Shown here in pieces: positions 24,189-32,593 of a stretch of DNA of 47,770 nucleotides. A model generated the notes under the pieces. The model was not told the origin of the DNA, searched no databases, and saw only the letters and a program-made list of their open reading frames with translations. The stretch is taken from NCBI GenBank assembly GCA_964459445.1, contig CAYWMP010000019.1, forward strand, positions 1 to 47,770. The letters run 5' to 3'. Each line of letters begins with the position of its first letter. The first letter of the stretch is position 1. Position numbers and translations under genes: made by a program. This stretch comes from CAYWMP01 sp964459445 (GTDB lineage Bacteria > Desulfobacterota > DSM-4660 > Desulfatiglandales > HGW-15).

Positions 24189-24920
24189 ATGAAAAAATTT
24201 TTGATGGCCCTTCTAACGCTGTTGGGCATATCCTCTCCTGCCCATGCGCTTGAAGGTAACGAGATACTCCAAAAAGTGGACCGAAACCTGGCGCCCCTAT
24301 CCTATGAATCCTACCGGAAGCTTATCAATGTTGAACCTGACGGGAAAAGGCGAGAATTCATTCTATTTACTGTAAAAAAAGGAAACGATAAAGTGGCTTC
24401 CCTCTTTCTTTCCCCCGCAAGCGAGAAGGGCCGCGCCACGCTCAGGCTCGGAGAAAACATGTGGCTTTTCATACCCAATGTGGGAAGACCCATACGGACC
24501 ACCAGCCTTCAATCCGTTGTTGGAGGGGTATTTAACAATGCGGACATCATGCGCCTTGACTATCATGTGGAGTATAGAGTTAATAAAACTGAGGATATGG
24601 GTGAAGCGTATCTTCTGGAATTGAAGGCAAAAACCGGATACGTGGCCTATGACCGTTTGAAGATGACAGTGGACAAAAAGGCCATGGTTCCCACAAAGAT
24701 CGTATGCTATGCCGCCTCAGGACTCTTGATCAAGACCCTTTACTTTAAGGAGATAAAGACATTCGATGGCGACATCGTCCGTCCTGCGGTGATCGAAACG
24801 GACAGCCCTCTTTACAAGGGTTACAAGTCCATTATGATCTTTGCCAAAATGAAAAAAAGAGACCTTCCGGATGAGGCCTTCACCCTCAATTTTCTCCCCA
24901 GGCTGGAAAGCATCCGGTAA
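24189..24920 (+). CDS. LolA-like outer-membrane lipoprotein-sorting protein
   Basis: 243 residues from ATG 24189 (GGAAGGAGAT just upstream). A signal peptide ends at about residue 20 (SSPAHA). The mature part matches the LolA/LolB-like family found beside FtsX-type ABC genes: FILFTVKKGNDKVASLFLSP, GRATLRLGENMWLFIPNVGR and FNNADIMRLDYHVEY. These are periplasmic hydrophobic-cargo carriers. A barrel gene follows 4 bases later. Confidence 0.85.
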   Translation: MKKFLMALLTLLGISSPAHALEGNEILQKVDRNLAPLSYESYRKLINVEPDGKRREFILFTVKKGNDKVASLFLSPASEKGRATLRLGENMWLFIPNVGRPIRTTSLQSVVGGVFNNADIMRLDYHVEYRVNKTEDMGEAYLLELKAKTGYVAYDRLKMTVDKKAMVPTKIVCYAASGLLIKTLYFKEIKTFDGDIVRPAVIETDSPLYKGYKSIMIFAKMKKRDLPDEAFTLNFLPRLESIR

Positions 24921-24924
24921 TTCA

Positions 24925-26241
24925 ATGAAATGCACTGCGGTGTTCATCGTTCTGACACTGTGGGTCTTGATCTTTCCTTTTCCTGTCCTCCCGCAAGATG
25001 ACTACAAGTTCGACCTTGCGGAAATCGAAAAAGAGATAGAGAAGAAACCTTACAGTCTCGGAGGATTCCTTGAATTTGAGCCCGTCCTCTTCGGCCTTGA
25101 CCGCGATGCGGCCCTCTATAAACTCAGGTTCTTTGATCAGGACGAGGGAAAAACCATTGAAAAATATGATGGAACGCTTCGGTTGGAGGGAGGCTACCAA
25201 AAAGGGATCGCACAGCTCTATGCGAGGGCCGAGGGTCGATTGCGATACGATTATCTGGGGTGGGATGAGGAGATTACTCTCCAGGAAGGATACCTTTCCC
25301 TCAAGCCGAGGCTCGGTCTATCCTTTGATGCGGGGAAAAAGGTGGCCAGATGGGGAACGGGTTATGCCTTTAATCCCGCCGGCTTTGTCCAGCGCCCGAA
25401 AGACCCTGAAGACCCTGAAGAGGCCCTCCAGGGTTTCTATATGCTCACGGCAGATTGGATCAACAGCTTCCAGGGACCTCTTAAGACCCTGACCTTCACA
25501 CCAGTGATTCTGCCTGTAACGGATGAGATCAACGACGATTTTGGTGAACCCGACCACATCAATTTTGCTGCTAAGCTTTACATGCTCCTCTGGGATACGG
25601 ATGTCGATCTGCTCTTTTTCACCGGCGATAGCCGAACGACCCGTTATGGATTTGATTTTGCCAAAAACATCAAATCAAACCTTGAAGTCCACGGAGAAAT
25701 GGCCTGGATAACCGATTTTCAAAAGAAATCCTTAGACGAGAAGGGGAATCTTTCCGTGGAGGAATCGGATGTCCTCAGCGCCCTTTTGGGCATCAGGTAC
25801 CTTACCGGCAGCCAGATCACCTTTATCATGGAATACTTCCATGACGCTACAGGAGTTGATGAGGAGGATCTTGAAAATTTTTTCCGGCTTGTAAACCGGA
25901 CACACGAAACATTTCTTGAGACCGGTGACCCTTCCCCGCTCATTCGGGCTGAACAGATTTCCAGAGGGACATTTGTCAGGCCCAATCCTGGCCGGGATTA
26001 CCTCTACTTCAGGGCAAGTCAAAAGGAGCCATTTGATATTCTCTATTTTATCCCTGCCGTGACCTCAATCATTAACCTCCAGGATCAGAGCTTTTCTGTA
26101 ATCCCTGAACTATTGTACAGTCCCAGGCCCAATGTGGAGCTGAGATTGCGCGGAGCACTTCTGGCGGGAGGCAGCAATACGGACTTCGGTGAGAAACAAA
26201 ACGATTGGCGCGCTGAGCTACGTATACGTTATTTCTTTTAA
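24925..26241 (+). CDS. Outer-membrane beta-barrel protein
   Basis: 438 residues from ATG 24925; the signal peptide ends near LPQDD. The mature part is rich in alternating aromatic/polar strands (LRLEGGYQKGIAQLYARAEG, YLYFRASQKEPFDILYF, ELRLRGALLAGGS) and ends in RAELRIRYFF, the terminal aromatic signature recognised by the Bam machinery. With the ABC pair and LolA-like protein it completes a cytoplasm-to-surface set. The exact barrel family is uncertain. Confidence 0.8.
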   Translation: MKCTAVFIVLTLWVLIFPFPVLPQDDYKFDLAEIEKEIEKKPYSLGGFLEFEPVLFGLDRDAALYKLRFFDQDEGKTIEKYDGTLRLEGGYQKGIAQLYARAEGRLRYDYLGWDEEITLQEGYLSLKPRLGLSFDAGKKVARWGTGYAFNPAGFVQRPKDPEDPEEALQGFYMLTADWINSFQGPLKTLTFTPVILPVTDEINDDFGEPDHINFAAKLYMLLWDTDVDLLFFTGDSRTTRYGFDFAKNIKSNLEVHGEMAWITDFQKKSLDEKGNLSVEESDVLSALLGIRYLTGSQITFIMEYFHDATGVDEEDLENFFRLVNRTHETFLETGDPSPLIRAEQISRGTFVRPNPGRDYLYFRASQKEPFDILYFIPAVTSIINLQDQSFSVIPELLYSPRPNVELRLRGALLAGGSNTDFGEKQNDWRAELRIRYFF

Positions 26242-26841
26242 ATGGATAATAAACTCTTCGATGAAGGAACACCGAGCGAAGATCTCATGGCCCGAGTGGC
26301 TAAAGGAGATAACTATGCCTTTGAGGCCTTGGTGAAACGTCATCAGAGAGCGGTGTTGAATCTCATCTATCGCTTTATCGGAGACAGGGCAAAGGCCGAG
26401 GACCTGGCCCAAGAGGTCTTTATACGGGTCTGGCAAGCCGCCGGTCGTTATAAACCCACCGCCAAATTCAACACCTGGATTTATCGCATTACTGCTAATC
26501 TTTGTCTGAATGAGCTGAAATCCGTCCGCCGCAGCAAGCTCATCCTTTTTTCTTCAGGCGGAAAAGCCGAGAACCCCGAGGACCAGTACCTCCAAATGCA
26601 TGCAGAAGAAGCGCAAACGCCTGAAGATGTCTTGGTCGTCGCTGAAAGGAAGCAACAGGTCTTTTCCGCCCTTCGGACCCTGCCGGCCAATCAGCGATTG
26701 GCCCTTATATTGAAGAGGTATAACGATTTTTCTTATGAGGAGATAGCCCGGATCCTGGGTTGCTCCGTCTCGGCCGTAGATTCACTGCTGGTGCGGGCAA
26801 AGAGAAATCTTCGGAAAAATTTGATCCGATATGAAAAATAA
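26242..26841 (+). CDS. ECF-type RNA polymerase sigma factor
   Basis: 199 residues. Seen: region 2 (DNYAFEALVKRHQRAVLNLI; EDLAQEVFIRVWQAA; FNTWIYRITANLCLNELKS) and region 4 (LPANQRLALILKRYNDFSYE then EIARILGCSVSAVDSLLVRA). The start is one base after the barrel's stop, without its own ribosome site, so translation is coupled. The sigma-anti-sigma-CnrX order resembles metal-inducible cnr/ncc-type loci. Confidence 0.95.
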   Translation: MDNKLFDEGTPSEDLMARVAKGDNYAFEALVKRHQRAVLNLIYRFIGDRAKAEDLAQEVFIRVWQAAGRYKPTAKFNTWIYRITANLCLNELKSVRRSKLILFSSGGKAENPEDQYLQMHAEEAQTPEDVLVVAERKQQVFSALRTLPANQRLALILKRYNDFSYEEIARILGCSVSAVDSLLVRAKRNLRKNLIRYEK

Positions 26842-27445
26842 ACGCAGGTTTTCGGTCTGTGGGTTGTTTAACCTTATTAAGAAAGAGATCGATCCCGAAA
26901 CCGCGACCCGCCTGCCAGATGGCGGGCAGGAAGTACGAAAACACGAAAAAATGAAATGCCGTAGGGTACATAAAAGTCTTTCTGCCTATCAGGACGGTGA
27001 GCTTGGCTCAGTGGAGCAAAACCGCATTACGGCCCACCTTGCAGACTGCGCGGGGTGCAGGAAGCGGTACGAAGAGCTTCAGCGTATCTGGGACGCTCTG
27101 GACGATTTGCCGGATATCCAATCCGCTCCCGGGTTTTATTTGAAACTACACAAAAAAATATCCGGATTGGGTGAGGACTACTCTTTTCCACGGTTGCGAC
27201 AAATCTTTCAAGTCCTTCCCTCGCCATTGGCGATGGTCACCCTCCTGCTCGTGGGCCTCGTCATGGGCACCTATCTTGGAAACATTCTTTTTGAAGAAGG
27301 CTTATCCTCATTCCAAGGCCGTCAACCCGGCTATGCCCAGGAGCATGTGAGCCTGGCATCCATCAGGAGCTTTGACACGGTTCCTCCGGGGACCCTGGCC
27401 CATGGATATTTAACCATGGCAAGTTACCAAGAGGAGGCAAAGTGA
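26831..27445 (+). CDS. Zinc-finger anti-sigma factor, single-pass membrane
   Basis: 204 residues from ATG 26831, which overlaps the sigma stop. The core starts at Met41 (26951): MKCRRVHKSLSAYQDGELG, then HLADCAGC, the HxxxCxxC zinc anti-sigma motif. One membrane helix (PLAMVTLLLVGLVMGTYLGN) separates it from a periplasmic tail. Odd: the first 40 codons contain a GC-rich palindrome (CCTGCC...GGCAGG, 26911-26930) like the REP units near 1.6 kb, suggesting that a repeat inserted between sigma and anti-sigma. The true start could be 26951, which has no ribosome site. Confidence 0.85.
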   Translation: MKNKRRFSVCGLFNLIKKEIDPETATRLPDGGQEVRKHEKMKCRRVHKSLSAYQDGELGSVEQNRITAHLADCAGCRKRYEELQRIWDALDDLPDIQSAPGFYLKLHKKISGLGEDYSFPRLRQIFQVLPSPLAMVTLLLVGLVMGTYLGNILFEEGLSSFQGRQPGYAQEHVSLASIRSFDTVPPGTLAHGYLTMASYQEEAK

Positions 27446-27930
27446 TGAGAACAAAATGGTGGATGCTTGTTTTTATTCTCTCTTTGGCCATAAACGCGGC
27501 TGCTTTTGCCGCTACGGGATACAATTATTACTGTAACACTTTTCTCACTCCTTCTACCCTGCGCCCCGTATCCCCAACACATCGACATCTTTACCAGGCC
27601 CTGGGTCTTTCAGCACCCCAGCTCGCAAGGATGGATTTCCTTGCTCAGACGTTTCATGCCAGGCTTGAAAGATTCGGCTCTGACATGCAGGGGAAAAGGG
27701 GTTTGCTGGTGGACCTTTTAAGGCAAGAAGCAGTGGATTCGGAAAAGGTAGAAAACTTGCGGAAAGATATAGCCAGTATCCAGGATGAAATTCAGAGAGA
27801 GGTCATTACACACATTATTGATATCAAAAAGATACTGGATCCCGGACAGGAGAAACGCTTTTTCAATCTCATGAACAGGAGTATGGAACAGGACAGGGAT
27901 CCTTGGTTCACTGAACATAGGGGGAGATGA
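27445..27930 (+). CDS. CnrX-like periplasmic heavy-metal sensor
   Basis: 161 residues. One N-terminal membrane helix (WWMLVFILSLAINAAAFAAT) is followed by a helical hairpin domain of the metal-resistance/Spy type: THRHLYQALGLSAPQLARMD, then MQGKRGLLVDLL, then ITHIIDIKKILDPGQEKRFF. The His and Met residues in these helices are the kind used for Co/Ni/Cu sensing in CnrX. It is expected to hold the anti-sigma factor until metal binds. GGAGG 9 nt before ATG; overlaps both neighbours. Confidence 0.82.
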   Translation: MRTKWWMLVFILSLAINAAAFAATGYNYYCNTFLTPSTLRPVSPTHRHLYQALGLSAPQLARMDFLAQTFHARLERFGSDMQGKRGLLVDLLRQEAVDSEKVENLRKDIASIQDEIQREVITHIIDIKKILDPGQEKRFFNLMNRSMEQDRDPWFTEHRGR

Positions 27931-29180
27931 TGCATTTTCGTTACCTGACGAAAGAGCTCTATTATCGCAAAAGAAGAACATTGACGGCCATTATCGGGCT
28001 TTCTGTGGGCATAGCCCTGCTGGTCATTATTAATGCTCTTTCCATGGCGTACAGCGAAGCAGCCCGCAGACCCCTTCAGGAGATTGGCGCTGATATAACC
28101 GTACAGCGAAATGGTGATGTTCCGGAGGAACTCACAGGCCCGGTCTTTGCGTGTTCGGCCGTGACGATCCGAAGGCAGGAGGTTGAGAAGATCGAGAGTC
28201 TCAAGGGTATCCAAGGCGTAGGAGAGGCGCTTCTGATATGGGTCTTCGATCCTGACCGTTTTTCAATAGTTTTAGGGATCGATCCTGAAAACCCCACGGG
28301 TCCGGGGATACTCCGCAACCATATCACGGAGGGAAGATTTTTAGAAAACGGAAAACCAGAGGCCCTTGTGGAGGCCACCTTTGCCAGGCAGGTTCATATC
28401 AGGGCAGGCGGTATGGTTTCGGTGAATAATAAAAGCTACCCTGTGGTGGGGATTGTGGATGCATCCCGCGCAGCCAAGATTGCCGTGGCGAATATCTATC
28501 TCCCCTTAAAGGAGGCCCAGAAGATGGCCGTTGCATCCAAACAGGTACAAAAGGTCTCTCCGTTCAATCCAGAGGACGTAAACATCCTGTTCATTAAGGC
28601 GGAACAAACCGAGCTGAGTCACGTGGCCGCTGCCCTGAAGGAAATCTTAGGGAAAAAATCCAATGTGGCTACGCCGGATTCCTTCCTGAAGCTCCTTGGG
28701 AATCTCTTTGCCCTATCGGACAGGTTCTCTCTGGCCGCATCCCTGATCGCAATCATCATCGCTGTCCTGATCGTCTTTAAGACCATGGCCGGAAACATTG
28801 CTGAGCGGGCCAAAGAGATAGGCGTCCTGAAGAGCGTGGGGTGGAGCAACAGGAATGTGGTTTTTCAGCTTTTTGGGGAGTCGGTGCTTCAGTGTTTTGC
28901 AGGAGGAATCCTGGGTCTCCTTATCGCATCTCTTGCCGCATTCGGCCTGGGATTCATGGAAGTCAATATCCCAATCCCCTGGGAGATGAGCCCAACACCC
29001 CATTTTCTCCCCGGCGGTGGAGATCCGGTTTTTAAAACCCTTAAGCTCCCTGTCCTCATACCCTGGAGCCTGGCTTCCTTTGCAATCATACTCTCTGTTT
29101 TCATAGGCGGCATAACGGGCGGGTTTTTGAGCAGGCATATCTCTCGCATCAAACCCTCGGAGGTACTTAAACATGAATAA
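27927..29180 (+). CDS. FtsX/MacB-type ABC permease, module B, first
   Basis: 417 residues, MacB-like: N-terminal helix in RRTLTAIIGLSVGIALLVII, a periplasmic domain, and three C-terminal helices with AKEIGVLKSVGWSNRNVVFQ as coupling region and IKPSEVLKHE end. Tandem ATGs overlap the sensor's stop; the second ATG (27930) may be used. It shares the KRRTL ... NALS.AY ... IGADITVQR pattern with the permease at 30259, so the two probably form a heterodimer around one ATPase dimer. Confidence 0.9.
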   Translation: MMHFRYLTKELYYRKRRTLTAIIGLSVGIALLVIINALSMAYSEAARRPLQEIGADITVQRNGDVPEELTGPVFACSAVTIRRQEVEKIESLKGIQGVGEALLIWVFDPDRFSIVLGIDPENPTGPGILRNHITEGRFLENGKPEALVEATFARQVHIRAGGMVSVNNKSYPVVGIVDASRAAKIAVANIYLPLKEAQKMAVASKQVQKVSPFNPEDVNILFIKAEQTELSHVAAALKEILGKKSNVATPDSFLKLLGNLFALSDRFSLAASLIAIIIAVLIVFKTMAGNIAERAKEIGVLKSVGWSNRNVVFQLFGESVLQCFAGGILGLLIASLAAFGLGFMEVNIPIPWEMSPTPHFLPGGGDPVFKTLKLPVLIPWSLASFAIILSVFIGGITGGFLSRHISRIKPSEVLKHE

Positions 29181-29841
29181 AGATAATATTCTTGAAAGTA
29201 TGGATCTAAATAAAGAGTACGGTTCACTGCATGTGGTGAAAGATGTCTCACTGACTGTAGAAAAGGGGAAGTTCATCTCTATTGTGGGAAAATCGGGCAG
29301 CGGAAAGACTACACTACTCTCCCTTCTTTCAGGGCTGGAGCGTCCCAGCAAGGGTCGAGTCTTCCTCAATGACAAAGATATTACAGAGGCATCCGAGGAG
29401 GAATTAGCCCTCATCCGCCGGGAGAATGTCGGTTTCGTGTTCCAGACCTTTAACCTGATCCCGACCCTCTCGGCATGGGAAAATGTGGCTCTTCCCCTTT
29501 TTCCGGTAAAAATGCCTGAAGAGAAACGGCGTCAGAGGGCCGTTGAGCTCCTTTGCCGGATGGATATGGAAGATCGTATGGAGCACCTGCCTTCGGCCCT
29601 TTCGGGTGGCGAGAAACAGCGTGTGGCCATTGCCAGGGCACTTATAAATAGGCCGGGAATGCTTTTTGCTGACGAGCCCACCGGGAATCTGGATTCAAAA
29701 ACAGGTGAGGCTATTATGGATATTTTAAAGAATCTTCATGCGGACAATGGGATGTCCCTCTTGATGGTCACCCATGATCTGGAGCTCTCTAAAGCGGCAG
29801 ATCGGACCATCCGCATGCAGGACGGGGAGGTTATATCATGA
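29173..29841 (+). CDS. ABC transporter ATP-binding protein, module B
   Basis: 222 residues. Walker A GKSGSGKTT, Q-loop FVFQTFNLIPTLSAWEN, signature LSGGEKQRVAIARAL, Walker B MLFADEPTGNLD and switch LMVTHD are intact. GGAGG 8 nt before ATG; overlaps the permease by 8 bases and the next gene by 4. LolD/MacB class. Confidence 0.95.
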   Translation: MNKDNILESMDLNKEYGSLHVVKDVSLTVEKGKFISIVGKSGSGKTTLLSLLSGLERPSKGRVFLNDKDITEASEEELALIRRENVGFVFQTFNLIPTLSAWENVALPLFPVKMPEEKRRQRAVELLCRMDMEDRMEHLPSALSGGEKQRVAIARALINRPGMLFADEPTGNLDSKTGEAIMDILKNLHADNGMSLLMVTHDLELSKAADRTIRMQDGEVIS

Positions 29842-30245
29842 AAAAAGCTTTTTTATTCTGTTTGGTGGCGGCGCTTTTGTTTTCATTTCCACTGGTCGCA
29901 GGGGCCAAAGAGCCCGTAAGGATTGACGTCCTTTATCTGAACCATGGCCCTATGCGGCCAACCCTGAGGGAGCTCCGTAATCTGTTCCCTGCGTACGGTG
30001 AAAGGGTTCTCCTCTTCTGGCACGATTTTGATAGCGAAGAAGGGTACCGGTTTAAGAGCAAGAAGGGGATCAAAAGACATACCCCTCTGGTCATTTATAT
30101 CGACGGGAAATCCACCCTGGAAGTTAATGGTAAACCGGTCGAATTTTTTGGCTTTCCCACGGGATCGGGCCCCTCTTTTTTCCAGGGAAAGTGGAAGATA
30201 GAGGATTTAAAGGTAGCCCTCGATCGAATAACCGGGAAGAATTGA
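29838..30245 (+). CDS. Small exported protein, possibly thioredoxin-like fold
   Basis: 135 residues. Signal peptide about 1-23 (MKKAFLFCLVAALLFSFPLV, then AGAKE). The mature pattern VLYLNHGPMRPTLRELRNLF ... RVLLFWHDFDSEEG ... HTPLVIYIDGK suggests a beta-alpha-beta thioredoxin-like arrangement, but there is no CxxC. It sits between the ATPase and the second permease of module B and overlaps the ATPase stop, so it is likely a periplasmic partner of that transporter. Function unknown. Confidence 0.65.
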   Translation: MKKAFLFCLVAALLFSFPLVAGAKEPVRIDVLYLNHGPMRPTLRELRNLFPAYGERVLLFWHDFDSEEGYRFKSKKGIKRHTPLVIYIDGKSTLEVNGKPVEFFGFPTGSGPSFFQGKWKIEDLKVALDRITGKN

Positions 30246-30258
30246 GTAATCAGGAACC

Positions 30259-31497
30259 ATGTATTTCCCTTATATCTATAAAGAGCTTCATAATCGCCAC
30301 AACAGGACCCTGGTCAACATCCTGGGTATAGCAGTGGGGGTCGCCCTGTTTGTCTCCATCAATGCCCTATCCTCCGCTTACAGGACCGCGCTAAGCCAGC
30401 CCTTCAAGAACTTGGGGGCAGACCTGGTTGTTCAACGTGGGGTGGAAAGAAACGTTGGATCAGGCCCACCCTCCAGAACCATGCGGGGGATACGGCTTCC
30501 CTTTTCAAACCAGCTCCTTTCCTCCGGAGATCTGGAAGCCCTGAACTTAATTGAGGGGGTGGATTCAATGTCCTATTCGTTATTGCTCTGGGAATTCGCA
30601 CCACGGGGCTTCAGGACCATCATGGGTCTGGACCTCCAGCGTCCTGGCCTGGGTCCCGTTAAAATGAAAGCGTGGCTCAAAGAGGGGCGCTTTCCAGAGA
30701 AGCAGGGGGAAGTGGTCCTGGAAAAACACTTCGCAAAGTTCAAGCGCGCTCACCCCGGAGACAACTTTCAAATCAACGATCGTTCCTTCAGGGTGGTGGG
30801 GTTGCTGGAAATAAAAGAGGGATCCCAGATTGCGGCGGCCAACATATACCTAACACTTGAAGGGGCACAGTCCCTATTAGGGAAAGGGGCGGGCGGGGTG
30901 AATATGGTCTATCTCAGGTTGAAGAACCCCTCCCTGTTGAACAGGGTCAAGTCACGGATATCAAAACAGATAAAGGGTGTTTCCGTAAGCAGCTCGGATT
31001 CATTCCTGGAGCTAATGGGCGGGGTCTCGATGATTTCGGACCGGTTCTCCCTGATCGCATCCCTGGTTGCCCTCATGGGTGCAGTGCTCCTGATTATGAA
31101 GACCATGCTTTCCAACCTCCTGGAACGTTCAAGGGAGATCGGGATTCTCAAGGCCGTGGGTTGGAATCAGGGAGAGATACAGAAACAACTGATGGGGGAA
31201 ACCCTTGTGCAGTCCATTGTTGGCGGAGTCTTGGGTATCCTGATGGGTTATCTCATCTCATATGTTTTAGGTTTTCTCACGATTACCATTCCCACCCCCT
31301 GGGAGCTGAACCCACTTCCCGCCATGGCAAGACAAATGGAGGCGGCAGCCAATGTGGTCCGGCTTCCCGTGGGAATGTCCCTCGGATTGGCTGCTAAGTC
31401 CATGGCATTAGCCATTATGGGAGGCTGTGTGACCGGGTATGTTTTGGGAAGACGCACTGCCAAAATGAAGCCGGCGGATATCCTGAGAAAGATATAG
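30259..31497 (+). CDS. FtsX/MacB-type ABC permease, module B, second
   Basis: 412 residues with the MacB layout: HNRTLVNILGIAVGVALFVS helix, a periplasmic domain beginning FKNLGADLVVQRG, then SREIGILKAVGWNQGEIQKQ and three C-terminal helices, ending MKPADILRKI. Paralogous to the permease at 27927-29180 but clearly diverged. Last gene of the tightly coupled run. Confidence 0.9.
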   Translation: MYFPYIYKELHNRHNRTLVNILGIAVGVALFVSINALSSAYRTALSQPFKNLGADLVVQRGVERNVGSGPPSRTMRGIRLPFSNQLLSSGDLEALNLIEGVDSMSYSLLLWEFAPRGFRTIMGLDLQRPGLGPVKMKAWLKEGRFPEKQGEVVLEKHFAKFKRAHPGDNFQINDRSFRVVGLLEIKEGSQIAAANIYLTLEGAQSLLGKGAGGVNMVYLRLKNPSLLNRVKSRISKQIKGVSVSSSDSFLELMGGVSMISDRFSLIASLVALMGAVLLIMKTMLSNLLERSREIGILKAVGWNQGEIQKQLMGETLVQSIVGGVLGILMGYLISYVLGFLTITIPTPWELNPLPAMARQMEAAANVVRLPVGMSLGLAAKSMALAIMGGCVTGYVLGRRTAKMKPADILRKI

Positions 31498-31606
31498 GAA
31501 TGCGGAATGCTGGATTTGGGGTTGTGTGTTGCGTGTTGCGAGTTAAGGTTTTTTTAAACCCGCGACACGAAACTTGTAATCGGATCTAAGATTAGGGAGA
31601 ATTTTT

Positions 31607-32335
31607 ATGGTCCTTAGGAATATCTTCATAATTGTAATCTTTTGCCTTCTGTTTTTTGATAACCCTTACCTGGAGGCATCAGAGCCTTTCAATCTTCGGC
31701 ACTATGGCAGCTTCAAAAAGATGGTGCATATGAAAAAGGTCGATGGGGTTGTTGATCTGAATACTGCATTATCCTCACCTCATACCTATGCAGTGGGTGC
31801 CATAAGAGAAGGCAAAGGAGAGATTACCGTCATTGACAGCGAGGCATGGCTGAGCTACGGCAGAGATGGCCTTGATAGAGCAACTCGTTCAATACCCGAG
31901 GGGGAGCAGGCCGTGCTCCTGGTTACGGCCCAGGTGAGAGACTGGCAGGACATCGTTGTGCCGAAAACCATGTCCGAATCAGAAATTCACCACTTCATTC
32001 TACAACAGGCAAAAAAAAGCGGGCTGGACACCACTGCCCCCTTTCCGTTTCTTATTAAAGGCAGCTTCCGGAATCTAACTTGGCATGTGATCAACGGCCT
32101 CAATCCGCAATTCAGAGGGCACGGAGGGCCGCCGCTTCTCGTTCAGCTAAAGGGGTATAGGGAACTGACATCGGGAAGTGTCATTGGGTTTTATTCCGCC
32201 GATATCCAGGGTGTATTTACCCATCCCGGAGAATCGTGGCACTTGCATATCGTGCTGGAGAAGGAAGAAAAGGCCGGCCACGTTGATGGAATTGTCGTAG
32301 AAAAGGGGGCAATTCTGAAACTTCCAATTCAATAG
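31607..32335 (+). CDS. Exported acetolactate-decarboxylase-like protein
   Basis: 242 residues with a signal peptide (about 1-25). The mature part follows the acetolactate decarboxylase fold: NLRHYGSFKKMVHMKKVDGV, GAIREGKGEITVIDSEAWLS, FPFLIKGSFRNLTWHV, and a zinc site WHLHIVLEKEEKAGHVDGI. The HxH, ten residues, His spacing equals that of the known zinc triad. The Arg of the catalytic KxxxR-type segment after KGSF is not evident (Trp-His instead), and the protein is exported, so classical acetolactate activity is doubtful. GGGAGA before ATG; 110 bases after the ABC genes. Confidence 0.7.
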   Translation: MVLRNIFIIVIFCLLFFDNPYLEASEPFNLRHYGSFKKMVHMKKVDGVVDLNTALSSPHTYAVGAIREGKGEITVIDSEAWLSYGRDGLDRATRSIPEGEQAVLLVTAQVRDWQDIVVPKTMSESEIHHFILQQAKKSGLDTTAPFPFLIKGSFRNLTWHVINGLNPQFRGHGGPPLLVQLKGYRELTSGSVIGFYSADIQGVFTHPGESWHLHIVLEKEEKAGHVDGIVVEKGAILKLPIQ

Positions 32336-32593
32336 AATGATAGAAAATTCAGAAGCCTGCTAAATTTTCTGTTCCCGAATACCCGAATAAACCGCCTTGC
32401 AGATACGGAAGACATCGCTTTTTAATCCTTCTGGAGGCTTGAATTCGATGTTAACGCTTCAGGAGCGATGAAGTCTATAGGATTTTCTTCAACTCACCAT
32501 ATGGCCGGATATCTGCCGCTGATTTGAAGGACAGATGCACAGCTTTATTTTTTGAGCACTAATTGGAAACGTTGGAAAACATCGATAGAACCT

